Of a stretch of 64,000 nucleotides of DNA, positions 40,795 to 49,175 are shown in pieces. Each line of letters opens with the position of its first letter. The first letter of the stretch is position 1. The DNA comes from Blastococcus mobilis (GTDB lineage: Bacteria; Actinomycetota; Actinomycetes; Mycobacteriales; Geodermatophilaceae), in NCBI RefSeq assembly GCF_900188025.1, contig NZ_FZNO01000021.1, forward strand, positions 41,370-105,369, written 5' to 3'. The translations under genes were made by a program, and so were the position numbers. Under the pieces are notes generated by a model. It worked only from the letters and a program-made list of their open reading frames with translations, ran no database searches and was not told the DNA's origin.

Positions 40795-41051
40795 CCTCGG
40801 ATGACCTCCTGGTCGGGTTCGGACATCGCGAAGCGGACCTCCACCGCGCCGTGGACCTCCTGGCGGGGCGGCGTGAGGTCGAGGTGTACCTCGCTGCTCT
40901 CGAACCGTGCCATCGACGCGATGGGGGCCGCGACTCGGAGAGCGCCCCCGCCCGGCCCGATGTCGTCGGCCGGTTCCGGCTCGACCCGCAGCAGGGCCTC
41001 GCCACGGACCAGCACCTGAGGACCGGCGACCTGCGGCGTGGGACTGTTCAT
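40791..41051 (-). CDS. Small hypothetical protein upstream of the metallopeptidase
   Basis: 86 residues; ATG 41051 has GGGAGG seven bases upstream and the stop overlaps the metallopeptidase start (ATGA). Mostly beta-strand-like (VLVRGEALLRVEPEP, SSEVHLDLTPPRQEVHGAVEVRFAM). No known domain is recognised. The tight overlap and good ribosome site support a real gene, translated together with the protease. Confidence 0.6.
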   Translation of the reverse strand: MNSPTPQVAGPQVLVRGEALLRVEPEPADDIGPGGGALRVAAPIASMARFESSEVHLDLTPPRQEVHGAVEVRFAMSEPDQEVIRG

Positions 41052-41179
41052 GGCGACCTCCCGGACGGTTCGGCGGAGGGACTGTCGCAGACGGCAGGAT
41101 CCAGCGGACAGGGCGGATCGCACACAGCACGGGCGGACACGTCCTAGGGTCGTTCGCAACCGACGAAGGGGAGTGGGTC

Positions 41180-41587
41180 GTGGCGGTCTCCAACCGCATC
41201 CGTGCCGCCTTGACGACGACCGTGCTGACCACGGCCGCGACCGGGTTCATGGCCGGATGCGCTGCCGGCGGTCAGGAGGAGGAAGAGGAGCAGGTCGCCT
41301 ACTGCACCGACGAGAACGGCGAGATCGTCGACGAGGACCTCTGCGACGACGACCGGGCCGGCGTCGGTGGTGGGGGCCTGTTCTTCCTCTACCTCGGGGC
41401 GTTCCGCCCGGGTCTGCCGGTCGGCACCGTGCTGCCGCGAGGCGGCACCCGGATCAACCCGGCGGACACCGTGGCGCGCCAGCGCGCGGGCCTCCCGCCG
41501 ACCGGCAAGGTGAGCGCCGGGCAGCGGGTGAGCGGCGGGATCGGCAGCGGGGTCGGCAACAAGGCCGGCACGGGCGCCGGAAGCTGA
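41180..41587 (+). CDS. Small lipoprotein preceding the glutathionylspermidine synthase-like gene
   Basis: 135 residues from GTG 41180, with GGGGAG eight bases before. Signal peptide with lipobox FMAGCAAG, then an acidic stretch (EEEEEQVAYCTDENGEIVDED), a Gly/Phe-rich segment and a Gly-rich C-terminus (GGIGSGVGNKAGTGAGS). A similar lipoprotein often precedes glutathionylspermidine synthase-like genes in actinobacteria. A 41-base repeat separates the two here. Confidence 0.7.
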   Translation: MAVSNRIRAALTTTVLTTAATGFMAGCAAGGQEEEEEQVAYCTDENGEIVDEDLCDDDRAGVGGGGLFFLYLGAFRPGLPVGTVLPRGGTRINPADTVARQRAGLPPTGKVSAGQRVSGGIGSGVGNKAGTGAGS

Positions 41588-41607
41588 CCGGTGCCGCGGC
41601 ACGACAA

Positions 41608-41689
41608 CGGAGGCGACCGGCGCCGTGGACCGAGGAGCGGAGCGCCCGCGGAGGCGACCGTGCCGTCGAGCGGGGAGCGGAACGAGCGC
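41608..41689 (+). repeat. Two imperfect 41-bp tandem copies in the spacer before the synthase gene
   Basis: A 41-base unit starting CGGAGGCGACCG (41608) recurs at 41649. The copies match mainly in CGGAGGCGACCG and the middle GGAGCGGA segment. The second copy ends 11 bases before the TTG start at 41701, so its GGAG lies in the ribosome-binding position. Short GC-rich arrays like this are frequent in high-GC actinobacteria. Confidence 0.6.
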
Positions 41690-41700
41690 GGAGTGGCGCA

Positions 41701-42954
41701 TTGAGAAGGATCGAGAGCGGGATCGTCCGGCCGGGGTGGGAGGCCGAGATCGAGGCCCAGGGTCTGGTCTACAACCGGACCCACCTGCCCGGTGGCGAGG
41801 TGCGCAGCTACTGGCGGGAGGGGCCGTTCTACGACTTCTCCATGGCCGAGATCCAACGCCTGGAGGGGGCCGTCTCCCAGCTGTTCGAGATGTGCGTGGC
41901 CGCCGGTGACCACATCGTCGAGAACGAGTTGTTCGACCGGATGCGCATCCCGCCGATCGCGCGCCCGCAGATCCGGCGTACCTGGGAGGCCGAGCCGCCG
42001 AGCATCTACGGCCGGTTCGACCTGCGTTACGACGGCGCGGGCCCGCCCAAACTCCTCGAGTTCAACGCCGACACCCCCACCGGACTGGTCGAGTCCGCCG
42101 TCACCCAGTGGAACTGGCACCTGTTCACCGGTCAGGGCAGCGACCAGTGGAACGCCCTGCACGACAAGCTGGTGGCCGCCTGGCAGCGCAACCTGCTGAA
42201 GTGGGAGCGCCGCACCGGCGTCCGCCCGCGCGTGCACCTGGCCTGGACCACCGAGGAGAAGTCCGGCGAGGACCGGATGACCGTCGCCTACCTGATGGAC
42301 ACCGTCGTCCAGGCCGGTTACGAGGCGATCGAGCTCGTCGTCGAGGACATCGTGCTCGACGACGGCGACGGCCGGTTCTACGACCCCCAGGGCCGCCATC
42401 TCGACGTCGTCTTCAAGCTCTACCCCTGGGAGTGGCTGGTCGAGGACGAGTTCGGGCCCGCCGTCCTGGCCGACGGGATGCGCCCCGGCGGGACGACGTG
42501 GGTCGAACCGGCCTACAAGATGCTGTGGAGCACCAAGGCGCTGCTGCCGATCCTCTGGCAGCTGTTCGGCAGCGACCCGGTCCTCGGGGACTACCTCCTG
42601 CCGGCCTACTTCGCCGACGAGATGCCGTCGTCCTGGCGGGACTACGTGCGCAAGCCGCTGTGGGGTCGGGAGGGTGCCAACGTGGCGATCGTCCGCGACG
42701 GCGCGGTCGCCACCGAGCTACCCGGCCGGTACGGGACCGAGGGCTTCGTGGTGCAGGAGCTGGCCCCGCTGCCGGACTTCCCGGGGGTGGACGGTCCGCA
42801 CCACCCCGTGCTCGGTGCCTGGGTCGTCGACGGCGAGCCGGCCGGTCTCGGGATCCGCGAGAGCGACGGGCTGATCACCGACAACCTGAGCTACTTCGTT
42901 CCGCACGCCATCGACTACGTGCCTCCCCGGGCGAACGGGCGGGCGCCGTCCTAG
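41701..42954 (+). CDS. Glutathionylspermidine synthase-like ATP-grasp ligase
   Basis: 417 residues. Start TTG 41701 is supported by GGAG seven bases upstream; no ATG or GTG fits the conserved N-terminus RRIESGIVRPGWEAEIEAQG. C-terminal GspS-type ATP-grasp ligase: YGRFDLRYDGAGPPKLLEFNAD (substrate/ATP core), TPTGLVESAVTQWNWH, RMTVAYLMDTVVQAGY, VFKLYPWEWLVEDEFG, KPLWGREGANVAIVRDG, GAWVVDGEPAGLGIRESDG. Such enzymes join an amine to a carboxylate with ATP. Actinobacteria lack glutathione, so the true substrate here is unknown, perhaps a polyamine conjugate. Confidence 0.87.
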   Translation: MRRIESGIVRPGWEAEIEAQGLVYNRTHLPGGEVRSYWREGPFYDFSMAEIQRLEGAVSQLFEMCVAAGDHIVENELFDRMRIPPIARPQIRRTWEAEPPSIYGRFDLRYDGAGPPKLLEFNADTPTGLVESAVTQWNWHLFTGQGSDQWNALHDKLVAAWQRNLLKWERRTGVRPRVHLAWTTEEKSGEDRMTVAYLMDTVVQAGYEAIELVVEDIVLDDGDGRFYDPQGRHLDVVFKLYPWEWLVEDEFGPAVLADGMRPGGTTWVEPAYKMLWSTKALLPILWQLFGSDPVLGDYLLPAYFADEMPSSWRDYVRKPLWGREGANVAIVRDGAVATELPGRYGTEGFVVQELAPLPDFPGVDGPHHPVLGAWVVDGEPAGLGIRESDGLITDNLSYFVPHAIDYVPPRANGRAPS

Positions 42955-42963
42955 GTTCGGCCC

Positions 42964-43410
42964 ATGCCGCTGGAAGGTGAGTACGAGCCGAGTCCGCAGC
43001 AGTGGGTCCGCGACCAGGTCGAGCGCTACGAGGCGACGGGTGGGCGCGAGGCCAACACGCTGGGGGACACCGGCCTGCCGATCGCGATCTTCTGGACCCG
43101 TGGCGCCAGGAGCGGCAAGGTTCGCAAGCAGCCGCTGATGCGCGTCGAGCACCAGGGCGTCTACGCGATGGTCGGTTCCAAGGGAGGCGCACCGACCGAC
43201 CCGGCCTGGGTGGCCAACCTCCGCGCCCACCCCGACCAGGTCACGGTGCAGGACGGGCCCGAGCCGTGGGACGGCGTCGCGCGCGAGATCAGCGGTGAGG
43301 AGAAGGCCGTGTGGTGGGAGCGGGCGGTCGCCGCCTATCCCCCGTATGCGGACTACCAGGCCAGGACCGAGCGGGAGATCCCCGTCTTCCTGGTGGAACG
43401 CGCGAGCTGA
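42964..43410 (+). CDS. F420-dependent (Ddn-type) deazaflavin nitroreductase family
   Basis: 148 residues. The Ddn/PNPOx-like split beta-barrel is seen as GLPIAIFWTRGARSGKVRKQPLMRV (phosphate/F420-binding Lys/Arg), AMVGSKGGAPTDPAWVANLRAHPD and RTEREIPVFLVER. Relatives reduce quinones or nitro drugs with F420H2. It sits 9 bases after the ligase gene and may be cotranscribed. Confidence 0.9.
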   Translation: MPLEGEYEPSPQQWVRDQVERYEATGGREANTLGDTGLPIAIFWTRGARSGKVRKQPLMRVEHQGVYAMVGSKGGAPTDPAWVANLRAHPDQVTVQDGPEPWDGVAREISGEEKAVWWERAVAAYPPYADYQARTEREIPVFLVERAS

Positions 43411-43416
43411 CCGACG

Positions 43417-44982
43417 TCAACCCGCGGAGGGGTGCGCCAGTTCCTCGCGGATCCGTCGGGTGAGCGCCGCCGTGAGGTCGTCCTCGCCGCGGGCGCGCGC
43501 GCCGAGCAGCGCCCAGCCCAGGTCGGCCACGTGCCGCGCCTGGTGCAGCCAGGCCGCCGTGGCCGGGGCGGGGGAGAGCTCCGCGCGGGCGACCAGCGCG
43601 ATGTCGCTGAGCGCGACCAGAGCGTCGTGCAGGTGCCGCTCGACGTCGGCACGGCCGGGTTCCGCCGTCAGGGCGAGGGCCGCGGCCGCCGTCGCCCGCA
43701 CCGCGGCGGGCAGTCGCCGGCTCCCGCTGCGGCGGAACAGCGCCAGGCCGACCGCCAGCGCGACCACGATGCCGATGCCGGTCTCGCTCAGCCGCTCCAC
43801 GACCAGCTCGCCGACCGACCGCTGGGGCAGCGCCATGTGGACGAGCGTGAGCACCAGAGGAGTGATGAGCGAGACGGCCATCCAGTAGCGGTGCGCGATG
43901 AGGAGCTCGACGGTCAGCTGCATCAGCCCGACCAGCAGGATCGACACGGCGACCGGCGGGTCGGCCCAGATGATCGCCCCGGCCAGGAGGACGCCGAGCA
44001 CCGTGCCGAACGCCCGGTGCAGCGCCCTCGACCCGGCCTGCCGGGCATCGATGCCGGCCAGCACGGCCGCAGCCGAGGTGGCCGCCCAGTAGGTGTTGTG
44101 CAGCCCGACCGCGGCCGCGGCGAGACCGGCGGCGGCGACCCCGATGCCGGTGCGTGCCGCGGTGACCACCCACGGGCGGTGCCACCACCGCGGCGTGGGC
44201 GGCGGGACGGTCGGGTCCACGACCGCGGGACGTGGCAGGACGTCGGGGTCGGTCGGCAGGGCCTCGAAGAATCTCTGCTCGATCAGGCGAAGGCGGTCGC
44301 GCAGGTCCCCGTCGCGTCGGCCGGCGTCGGTCATGGCGGTATCCGCGAGCCGGACGTCACGGGCCACCACCACCGGCTGGACCGCGGTGCCCGCCACCAG
44401 GGCGCCGACCGCTCGTTCCGCCTGCTCCACGGCCCGCCGTTCGGGGCCGGTGCGGTCCCAGAGCCAGGGCAGCATGCAGCCGACCCAGGCCAGGGCGGCG
44501 GCCGCGCCGGCCGCGAGCGCGTGCTCGCCCGGCGCGGTGCCCAGAGCACTGGACCCGCCGCAGACGATGACGAACCCGGCCGGCCCGGGAGCACCGATGC
44601 GCCAGACAGCCGTCGCAACGGTCGCCACCGCGGCCAGGCCGCCGCAGACCAGGGCCAGGACGACGGGATGCGGTCCGGTCAGCGCGCCGAGCCACGCCGC
44701 GACGGTCATGGCCAGGGCGACGCCGGCGACGACGACGGCCCGGCGGCGGTAGGGGAGGGCGTGGCCGTAGATGGCGGTGAAGGCGCCCAAGGCTCCGGCA
44801 GCGCCGAGCCCGGGCTCTCCGGCGGACACCCCGACGATCAACGGCAGTACCGCACACGCCGCGGCGGTGACCCCGCGACGCCCCCCGCCCTGCCAGAGCG
44901 CCGAGGGCGTCGGCAGCGGCTGGCCGAGCAGATGGCGCCAGGCTCTGCGAGCGGGCGATGTCAGCGCGGGCACGGGTTCCAT
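43417..44982 (-). CDS. FUSC-family membrane protein
   Basis: 521 residues from ATG 44982 (start moderately sure). N-terminal hydrophobic block of about six helices (residues 40-170), a charged middle (about 180-280) and a second block of six helices (about 285-430) with GLHNTYWAATSAAAVLAG, typical of the fusaric acid resistance/FUSC family (aromatic acid exporters, YccS/YhcA relatives). C-terminal cytoplasmic helical tail. Converges on the F420 gene with six bases between stops. Confidence 0.85.
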   Translation of the reverse strand: MEPVPALTSPARRAWRHLLGQPLPTPSALWQGGGRRGVTAAACAVLPLIVGVSAGEPGLGAAGALGAFTAIYGHALPYRRRAVVVAGVALAMTVAAWLGALTGPHPVVLALVCGGLAAVATVATAVWRIGAPGPAGFVIVCGGSSALGTAPGEHALAAGAAAALAWVGCMLPWLWDRTGPERRAVEQAERAVGALVAGTAVQPVVVARDVRLADTAMTDAGRRDGDLRDRLRLIEQRFFEALPTDPDVLPRPAVVDPTVPPPTPRWWHRPWVVTAARTGIGVAAAGLAAAAVGLHNTYWAATSAAAVLAGIDARQAGSRALHRAFGTVLGVLLAGAIIWADPPVAVSILLVGLMQLTVELLIAHRYWMAVSLITPLVLTLVHMALPQRSVGELVVERLSETGIGIVVALAVGLALFRRSGSRRLPAAVRATAAAALALTAEPGRADVERHLHDALVALSDIALVARAELSPAPATAAWLHQARHVADLGWALLGARARGEDDLTAALTRRIREELAHPSAG

Positions 44983-45050
44983 CGTCGTCCCGCAGGGCCT
45001 CCGTCGTCGGCACGAAGGGTGTGGTGCTCGCCTCCCGAGCCGACGTCGGC

Positions 45051-46112
45051 CTACGGGAGGGCGGCGGCGAGCGCGGGAAGCGCGGCCTCGACCCCGGCCG
45101 GGAAGACGGTGAACGGTGTCGCGGTGACCGTCCGCTTCGAGCCCCGCCCGGTGTAGCCCCACGTCCCGACGACGCGTCCGCCGCTGACCACGGTGGGGCG
45201 GAACATGCCGTTGCCCCCGGGGACGATCCGGTCGGCGAACTCGGGCGGAACCGCGCACGTGCGGTCGGCGTAACCGAGCACGAACTCGTCGAAGCCGGGC
45301 AGCAGCCGGACGCCGAGGGCCTCGTCGCGGTGTTCGGCCAGCAGGTCGGGAGTCTCCCGGGCGAGGAAGTACTCGACGCCGTCGGCCTCCAGACGGGCCA
45401 GGCCGTCCCGCGCAGCGGCCAGGGCGGCGCGCGCCTCGGTGACGCGGAGATCGACCCACCGGGCGAGGTCCTGGACCGTCGCCGGCCCGTGGCCGCGGAA
45501 GAACCGTTCGGCCAGCTCGCCGAGCGCCTCCTCTGTGCCCAGGCGCCGCGGCGAGCGGATCCACTCGTCCATGAGGACGAAGCGCTGCTCGCCGTCCTGG
45601 ATCGGCCCGAGGCAGAGCGTGCAGGTCTGCGACAGGTACCAGAGCAGGTGGTAGCCGCGCTGGCCGGTGATCTCGACGCCGCCGTCGGTGAGCGCGGCGA
45701 GGATCTCCGCCCGCCGCAGTTGCCGCCCCCCGGCCAGCGCCTGGACGGCGAGCTCGCGGGCCTTCTCGATGTCGGCGTCGGTGATGCCGAGCCGGGTGCG
45801 GCGGGCGGGGGAGCCGGCGAGGACCCGGGGACCCAGCAGGTCGATCATCCAGGGAAGGTCCTCGGCGGCGGTGAGGTGCAGCGTGCCCCGCATGGGCCAC
45901 GACCGGACGACGTCGCCGGTGTTCAGCGCTGATTCCACGTCGGTCCGCGTGCCGGGCTCCGATCGGAGGGCGACCGACAGGAGGGCGCCCGGCAGGTCCT
46001 GCGCCTGGACGGCGGTCAGCAGGCGGACCACCTCGGTCGCCGTCGCCGGGCGCGGGCCGGCCAGCCGCTGGGCCACCAGGCGCATCAGCGCAAGCTCCTG
46101 CTGGGACGTCAT
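45051..46112 (-). CDS. Winged-helix DNA-binding protein (AlkZ/YcaQ-like, HTH_42)
   Basis: 353 residues, ATG 46112. VRLLTAVQAQDLPGALLSVALRSEP (usual start), VVRSWPMRGTLHLTAAEDLPWM, LCLGPIQDGEQRFVLMDEWI, LPGFDEFVLGYADR are all characteristic. Relatives include AlkZ, a DNA glycosylase that removes bulky or cross-linked bases. The catalytic QxQ motif region (here VQAQD) is present, as in AlkZ. No antibiotic cluster is near, so a general repair role is likelier than self-resistance. Confidence 0.85.
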   Translation of the reverse strand: MTSQQELALMRLVAQRLAGPRPATATEVVRLLTAVQAQDLPGALLSVALRSEPGTRTDVESALNTGDVVRSWPMRGTLHLTAAEDLPWMIDLLGPRVLAGSPARRTRLGITDADIEKARELAVQALAGGRQLRRAEILAALTDGGVEITGQRGYHLLWYLSQTCTLCLGPIQDGEQRFVLMDEWIRSPRRLGTEEALGELAERFFRGHGPATVQDLARWVDLRVTEARAALAAARDGLARLEADGVEYFLARETPDLLAEHRDEALGVRLLPGFDEFVLGYADRTCAVPPEFADRIVPGGNGMFRPTVVSGGRVVGTWGYTGRGSKRTVTATPFTVFPAGVEAALPALAAALP

Positions 46113-46121
46113 CCCGTCACC

Positions 46122-46730
46122 GTGGCAGGTGGGTGCGACAGACTCCAGCACGTGCGAGCAGAGGATTGGGATGAGCGGTACGCCGACCAGCAGCAGTGGT
46201 CGTCGGGACCGAACGCGCTGGTGGCGGAGCTCCTGGCAGGTCTGCCGCCCGGCGACGCCGTCGACCTCGGAGCAGGAGAGGGGCGGCACGCGCTCTGGCT
46301 GGCCGAGCGCGGCTGGCGGGTGACCGCGGTCGACTTCTCGGCCGTCGGGCTCCGACGCGGTGCTGCGCAGCCTGGTGGCGACCGGGTCAGCTGGGTGCCC
46401 GCAGACGTCACCACCTGGGCGGCGCCCCCGGCGAGCCTGGACCTGGTCGTCGTCGCCTACCTGCACCTGCCCGAGGCCGACACCGCCGCGGTCCTCACCC
46501 GGGCGGTCGGATGGCTCCGCCCCGGCGGCCGGCTGCTCGTGCTCGGTCACGACGTGGAGAACATCGCCTCGGGCGTGGGCGGGCCACAGGACCCGTCGAT
46601 CCTCTACAGCGTCGACCGGCTGGCCCCCGTGGCGGGGCTGCTGGTGGTGGACCGGCTGGAACAGGTGCGCCGGGAGACGCCGGGGGGCACGGCGCTGGAC
46701 ACCCTGTTGTGGGGTCGCCGGACGGACTGA
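46122..46730 (+). CDS. Class I SAM-dependent methyltransferase
   Basis: 202 residues if GTG 46122 is used; a GTG at 46152 would give 192 and fits better with the tellurite-resistance/TehB-like N-terminus (AEDWDERYADQQQWSSGPN). SAM motif I is AVDLGAGEGRHALWLAERGW, then VTAVDFSAVGLRRG and LVVVAYLHLPEADT. Small-molecule methyltransferase of the TehB-like group. Divergent from the AlkZ-like gene with a 9-base gap. Confidence 0.83.
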   Translation: MAGGCDRLQHVRAEDWDERYADQQQWSSGPNALVAELLAGLPPGDAVDLGAGEGRHALWLAERGWRVTAVDFSAVGLRRGAAQPGGDRVSWVPADVTTWAAPPASLDLVVVAYLHLPEADTAAVLTRAVGWLRPGGRLLVLGHDVENIASGVGGPQDPSILYSVDRLAPVAGLLVVDRLEQVRRETPGGTALDTLLWGRRTD

Positions 46731-46760
46731 CCCGACGGATCCGGCGGTAGCGTCCGTCCC

Positions 46761-46886
46761 ATGATGGGGATGGGCGGTGCCGGCGGCTCCCGAGCTGAAC
46801 GGCGCCGACGACTGGTCGCCTCGGTCGTCGTCTTCGTGATGGTCTTCGCGGTGGGCGCGACCCTTCTCTCGCTCGTTCTCGCCTGA
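46761..46886 (+). CDS. 41-residue single-helix membrane protein
   Basis: An open frame ATG 46761 to TGA 46884 encodes MMGMGGAGGSRAERRRRLVA then a hydrophobic helix (SVVVFVMVFAVGATLLSLVLA). The basic RRRR before the helix indicates an N-inside topology. It is too short for usual gene finders. It lies 30 bases after the methyltransferase stop. No ribosome site stronger than a GGxAGC-like stretch is present. Small proteins of this shape are common in actinobacteria. Confidence 0.5.
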   Translation: MMGMGGAGGSRAERRRRLVASVVVFVMVFAVGATLLSLVLA

Positions 46887-47125
46887 TGGCTGCCGGCATG
46901 TCCGCGGGCATCGAGGCGTGACCCCACGCGGCCGGCCCGAGGACGCGTGATCGGCCGCCTGAACCCTCGCCACGCCGACCCCGAACAGGATGGGGGACCT
47001 TCGTCCCTGGCCACGGAATCACCGGTAGGTCACGGTGTTGCGGCACACAGCGACCGCCCATCGGGTGGTCCTCGGGGGGAATCGTCCACTGCCGCTGAGA
47101 AGGCAGGCGTACGGAAGGACCGTCC

Positions 47126-47335
47126 ATGGCGATGGCAGTCCCATCCACCGTCTCAGACCCGTCCGTGCGATCGGCCATCGCGCGGTTGTCGCGGGAGTTC
47201 CCGGACCTGGGACCCGACCCCATCGTCCTCGTCGTCCGTACCTGCCGTGAGGAACTCCGGGGCTCGCCCGACGGTGCGCTGCCCGAACTGGTCGAGCGCC
47301 TGGCCCGCCAGCGGCTGCGGGTCTCCCTGGACTGA
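47126..47335 (+). CDS. Small three-helix-bundle dimerization domain protein
   Basis: 69 residues. VRSAIARLSREFPDLGPDPIV and ALPELVERLARQRLRVSLD form the short helical pattern of the three-helix bundle dimerization domain found in many actinobacterial small proteins. Its usual role is not established. The start ATG 47126 follows GGAAGGACC. The region 46887-47125 before it holds no other gene. Confidence 0.6.
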   Translation: MAMAVPSTVSDPSVRSAIARLSREFPDLGPDPIVLVVRTCREELRGSPDGALPELVERLARQRLRVSLD

Positions 47336-47374
47336 CACGGCCTCACCGACGCCGGCCTCACTGATGCGGCCTCG

Positions 47375-47410
47375 CCGGCACCGGCCGGGAAACGTGGTTG
47401 CCGGTGCCGG
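47375..47410 (+). promoter_or_regulatory. Hairpin abutting the ribosome site of the ABC-F gene
   Basis: A perfect 11-base inverted repeat (47375-47385 and 47400-47410, CCGGCACCGGC type) with a 14-base loop ends where the GGGAGG ribosome site of the next gene begins. Just upstream, a CCTCAC-based unit recurs about every 15 bases from 47341. It may be a terminator for the small gene before it, or a leader hairpin that controls access to the ABC-F start. Confidence 0.45.
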
Positions 47411-47422
47411 GAGGATGACCGG

Positions 47423-49042
47423 GTGGGCTACGTCGATGTGAGCGCTGTACGGCACACCCTCTCCGACGGCCGGGTGCTGCTGGACGACGTCTCTTTCCGC
47501 GTCGGCGAAGGTGCCCGTGCGGCCCTCGTCGGGGAGAACGGCGCAGGCAAGACGACGCTGCTGCGGATCATCGCCGGGGACCTGACGCCGGAGGCCGGGT
47601 CGATCGCGCGCACCGGCGGGCTCGGGGTGATGCGTCAGTTCATCGGCTCCGTCCGCGACGACACCACGGTGCAACGGATGCTGGTCGACCTCTCCCCGCC
47701 CGCCGTGCGCGAGGCCTGGGACGCCGTCGAGGCCACCGAGCTCGCGCTCATGGAGACCGACGACGAGCGCTCGCAGATGGCCTACGCCGACGCGCTCGCC
47801 CAGTGGGGGGACGCCGGTGGGTACGACGCCGAGGTCACCTGGGACACCGTCACCGTCGCGGCCCTCGGCGTGCCCTACGAGCGCTGCAAGTACCGCGAGC
47901 TGTCCACGCTGTCGGGCGGCGAGCAGAAGCGGCTCGCCCTCGAGGCGCTGCTGCGCGGGCCCGACGAGGTGCTGCTGCTCGACGAGCCGGACAACTACCT
48001 CGACGTGCCCGGCAAGCGGTGGCTGGAGGAGCGGCTGCTCGAGACCCGCAAGACCGTGCTGTTCGTCAGCCACGACCGTGAGCTGCTGGCCCGGGTCGCC
48101 GACCGGGTGGTCACGGTCGAAGGCGGGACGGCGTGGGTGCACGGAGGCGGCTTCGCCAGTTACCACGACGCCCGGACGGCGCGGCACGAACGGCTGGCCG
48201 AGCTGCGGCGGCGCTGGGACGAGGAGCACCAGCGGCTGATCGACCTGGTCCGCACGCTGCAGCAGCAGGCCGCCAACTCACCCGACATGGCCAACCGCTA
48301 CCACGCGATGCAGACCCGGCTGGCGAAGTTCGAGGCGGCGGGGCCGCCCCCGGAGCGGCCGCCGGAGCAGAAGGTCGCGATGCGACTGCGCGGGGGGCGT
48401 ACCGGCGTGCGGGCGGTCACGGCCGAGCAGCTGGAGCTGACCGGGCTGATGCAGCCGTTCGACCTGGAGATCTTCTACGGCGACCGGGTCGGCGTCCTGG
48501 GCGCCAACGGCGCGGGCAAGTCGCACTTCCTGCGGCTGCTGGCCGGCCAGACCGTGGCGCACACCGGCGACTGGCGGCTCGGCGCCCGCGTCGTCCCCGG
48601 CTTCTTCGCCCAGACCCACGCTCATCCGGAGTGGCAGGACCGGACGCCGGTGGACCTGCTGTGGCACGGCGAGCCCGGCCGTCCCGGTCTCGACCGGGGG
48701 CGCGCGATGGCGGCGCTGCGCCGCTACGGGCTCGCCGGAGCCGGGGAGCAGCCGTTCCGGACCATGTCGGGCGGCCAGCAGGCGCGGTTCCAGATCCTGC
48801 TGCTGGAGATGTCGGGCTCGACGCTGCTGCTCCTGGACGAGCCGACCGACAACCTCGACGTCCTCTCCGCCGAAGCACTGGAGGAGGCGCTCGCCGCGTT
48901 CGACGGCACCGTCCTCGCCGTCACCCATGACCGCTGGTTCGCCCGGTCCTTCGACCGGTTCGTGGTGTTCGGCGCCGACGGCCGGGTCTACGAGTCGGCG
49001 GAGCCGGTGTTCGACGAGACCCGGGTGCAGCGCGCCCGCTAG
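47423..49042 (+). CDS. ABC-F family ribosome-associated ATPase
   Basis: 539 residues, two ATPase cassettes without membrane parts. Cassette 1: Walker A GENGAGKTT, signature LSGGEQKRLALEAL, Walker B LLLLDEPDNYLDVPG. The linker is charged (AELRRRWDEEHQRLIDLVRT). Cassette 2: GANGAGKSH, MSGGQQARFQILLLEM, LLLLDEPTDNLDVLSAEALE and final VTHDRWFARSFDRF. ABC-F proteins act on the ribosome E-site, either as housekeeping factors (EttA, Uup type) or for antibiotic protection. Which one cannot be decided by eye. The hairpin at 47375 suggests leader control. Confidence 0.92.
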   Translation: MGYVDVSAVRHTLSDGRVLLDDVSFRVGEGARAALVGENGAGKTTLLRIIAGDLTPEAGSIARTGGLGVMRQFIGSVRDDTTVQRMLVDLSPPAVREAWDAVEATELALMETDDERSQMAYADALAQWGDAGGYDAEVTWDTVTVAALGVPYERCKYRELSTLSGGEQKRLALEALLRGPDEVLLLDEPDNYLDVPGKRWLEERLLETRKTVLFVSHDRELLARVADRVVTVEGGTAWVHGGGFASYHDARTARHERLAELRRRWDEEHQRLIDLVRTLQQQAANSPDMANRYHAMQTRLAKFEAAGPPPERPPEQKVAMRLRGGRTGVRAVTAEQLELTGLMQPFDLEIFYGDRVGVLGANGAGKSHFLRLLAGQTVAHTGDWRLGARVVPGFFAQTHAHPEWQDRTPVDLLWHGEPGRPGLDRGRAMAALRRYGLAGAGEQPFRTMSGGQQARFQILLLEMSGSTLLLLDEPTDNLDVLSAEALEEALAAFDGTVLAVTHDRWFARSFDRFVVFGADGRVYESAEPVFDETRVQRAR

Positions 49043-49175
49043 TACCGCGACCGGCAACGTCGGCCCGGTGGAGAGGATGCGGTCGACGCGCCCACGCTCG
49101 GGTGGCACCCCCGCGACGACAGCTGCCCTGACCCGCCTCGAGGAAGGGCGCATCAGGATGTTGCAAGGTGGGGCC

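Noticed and set aside
45051..46112. AlkZ-like gene as self-resistance marker of an antibiotic cluster
   Set aside because: No biosynthetic genes lie nearby, and HTH_42 proteins are widespread in actinobacteria.
47423..49042. ABC-F as a definite antibiotic-resistance gene
   Set aside because: Housekeeping and protective ABC-F proteins cannot be separated by motif alone; no resistance partner is adjacent.
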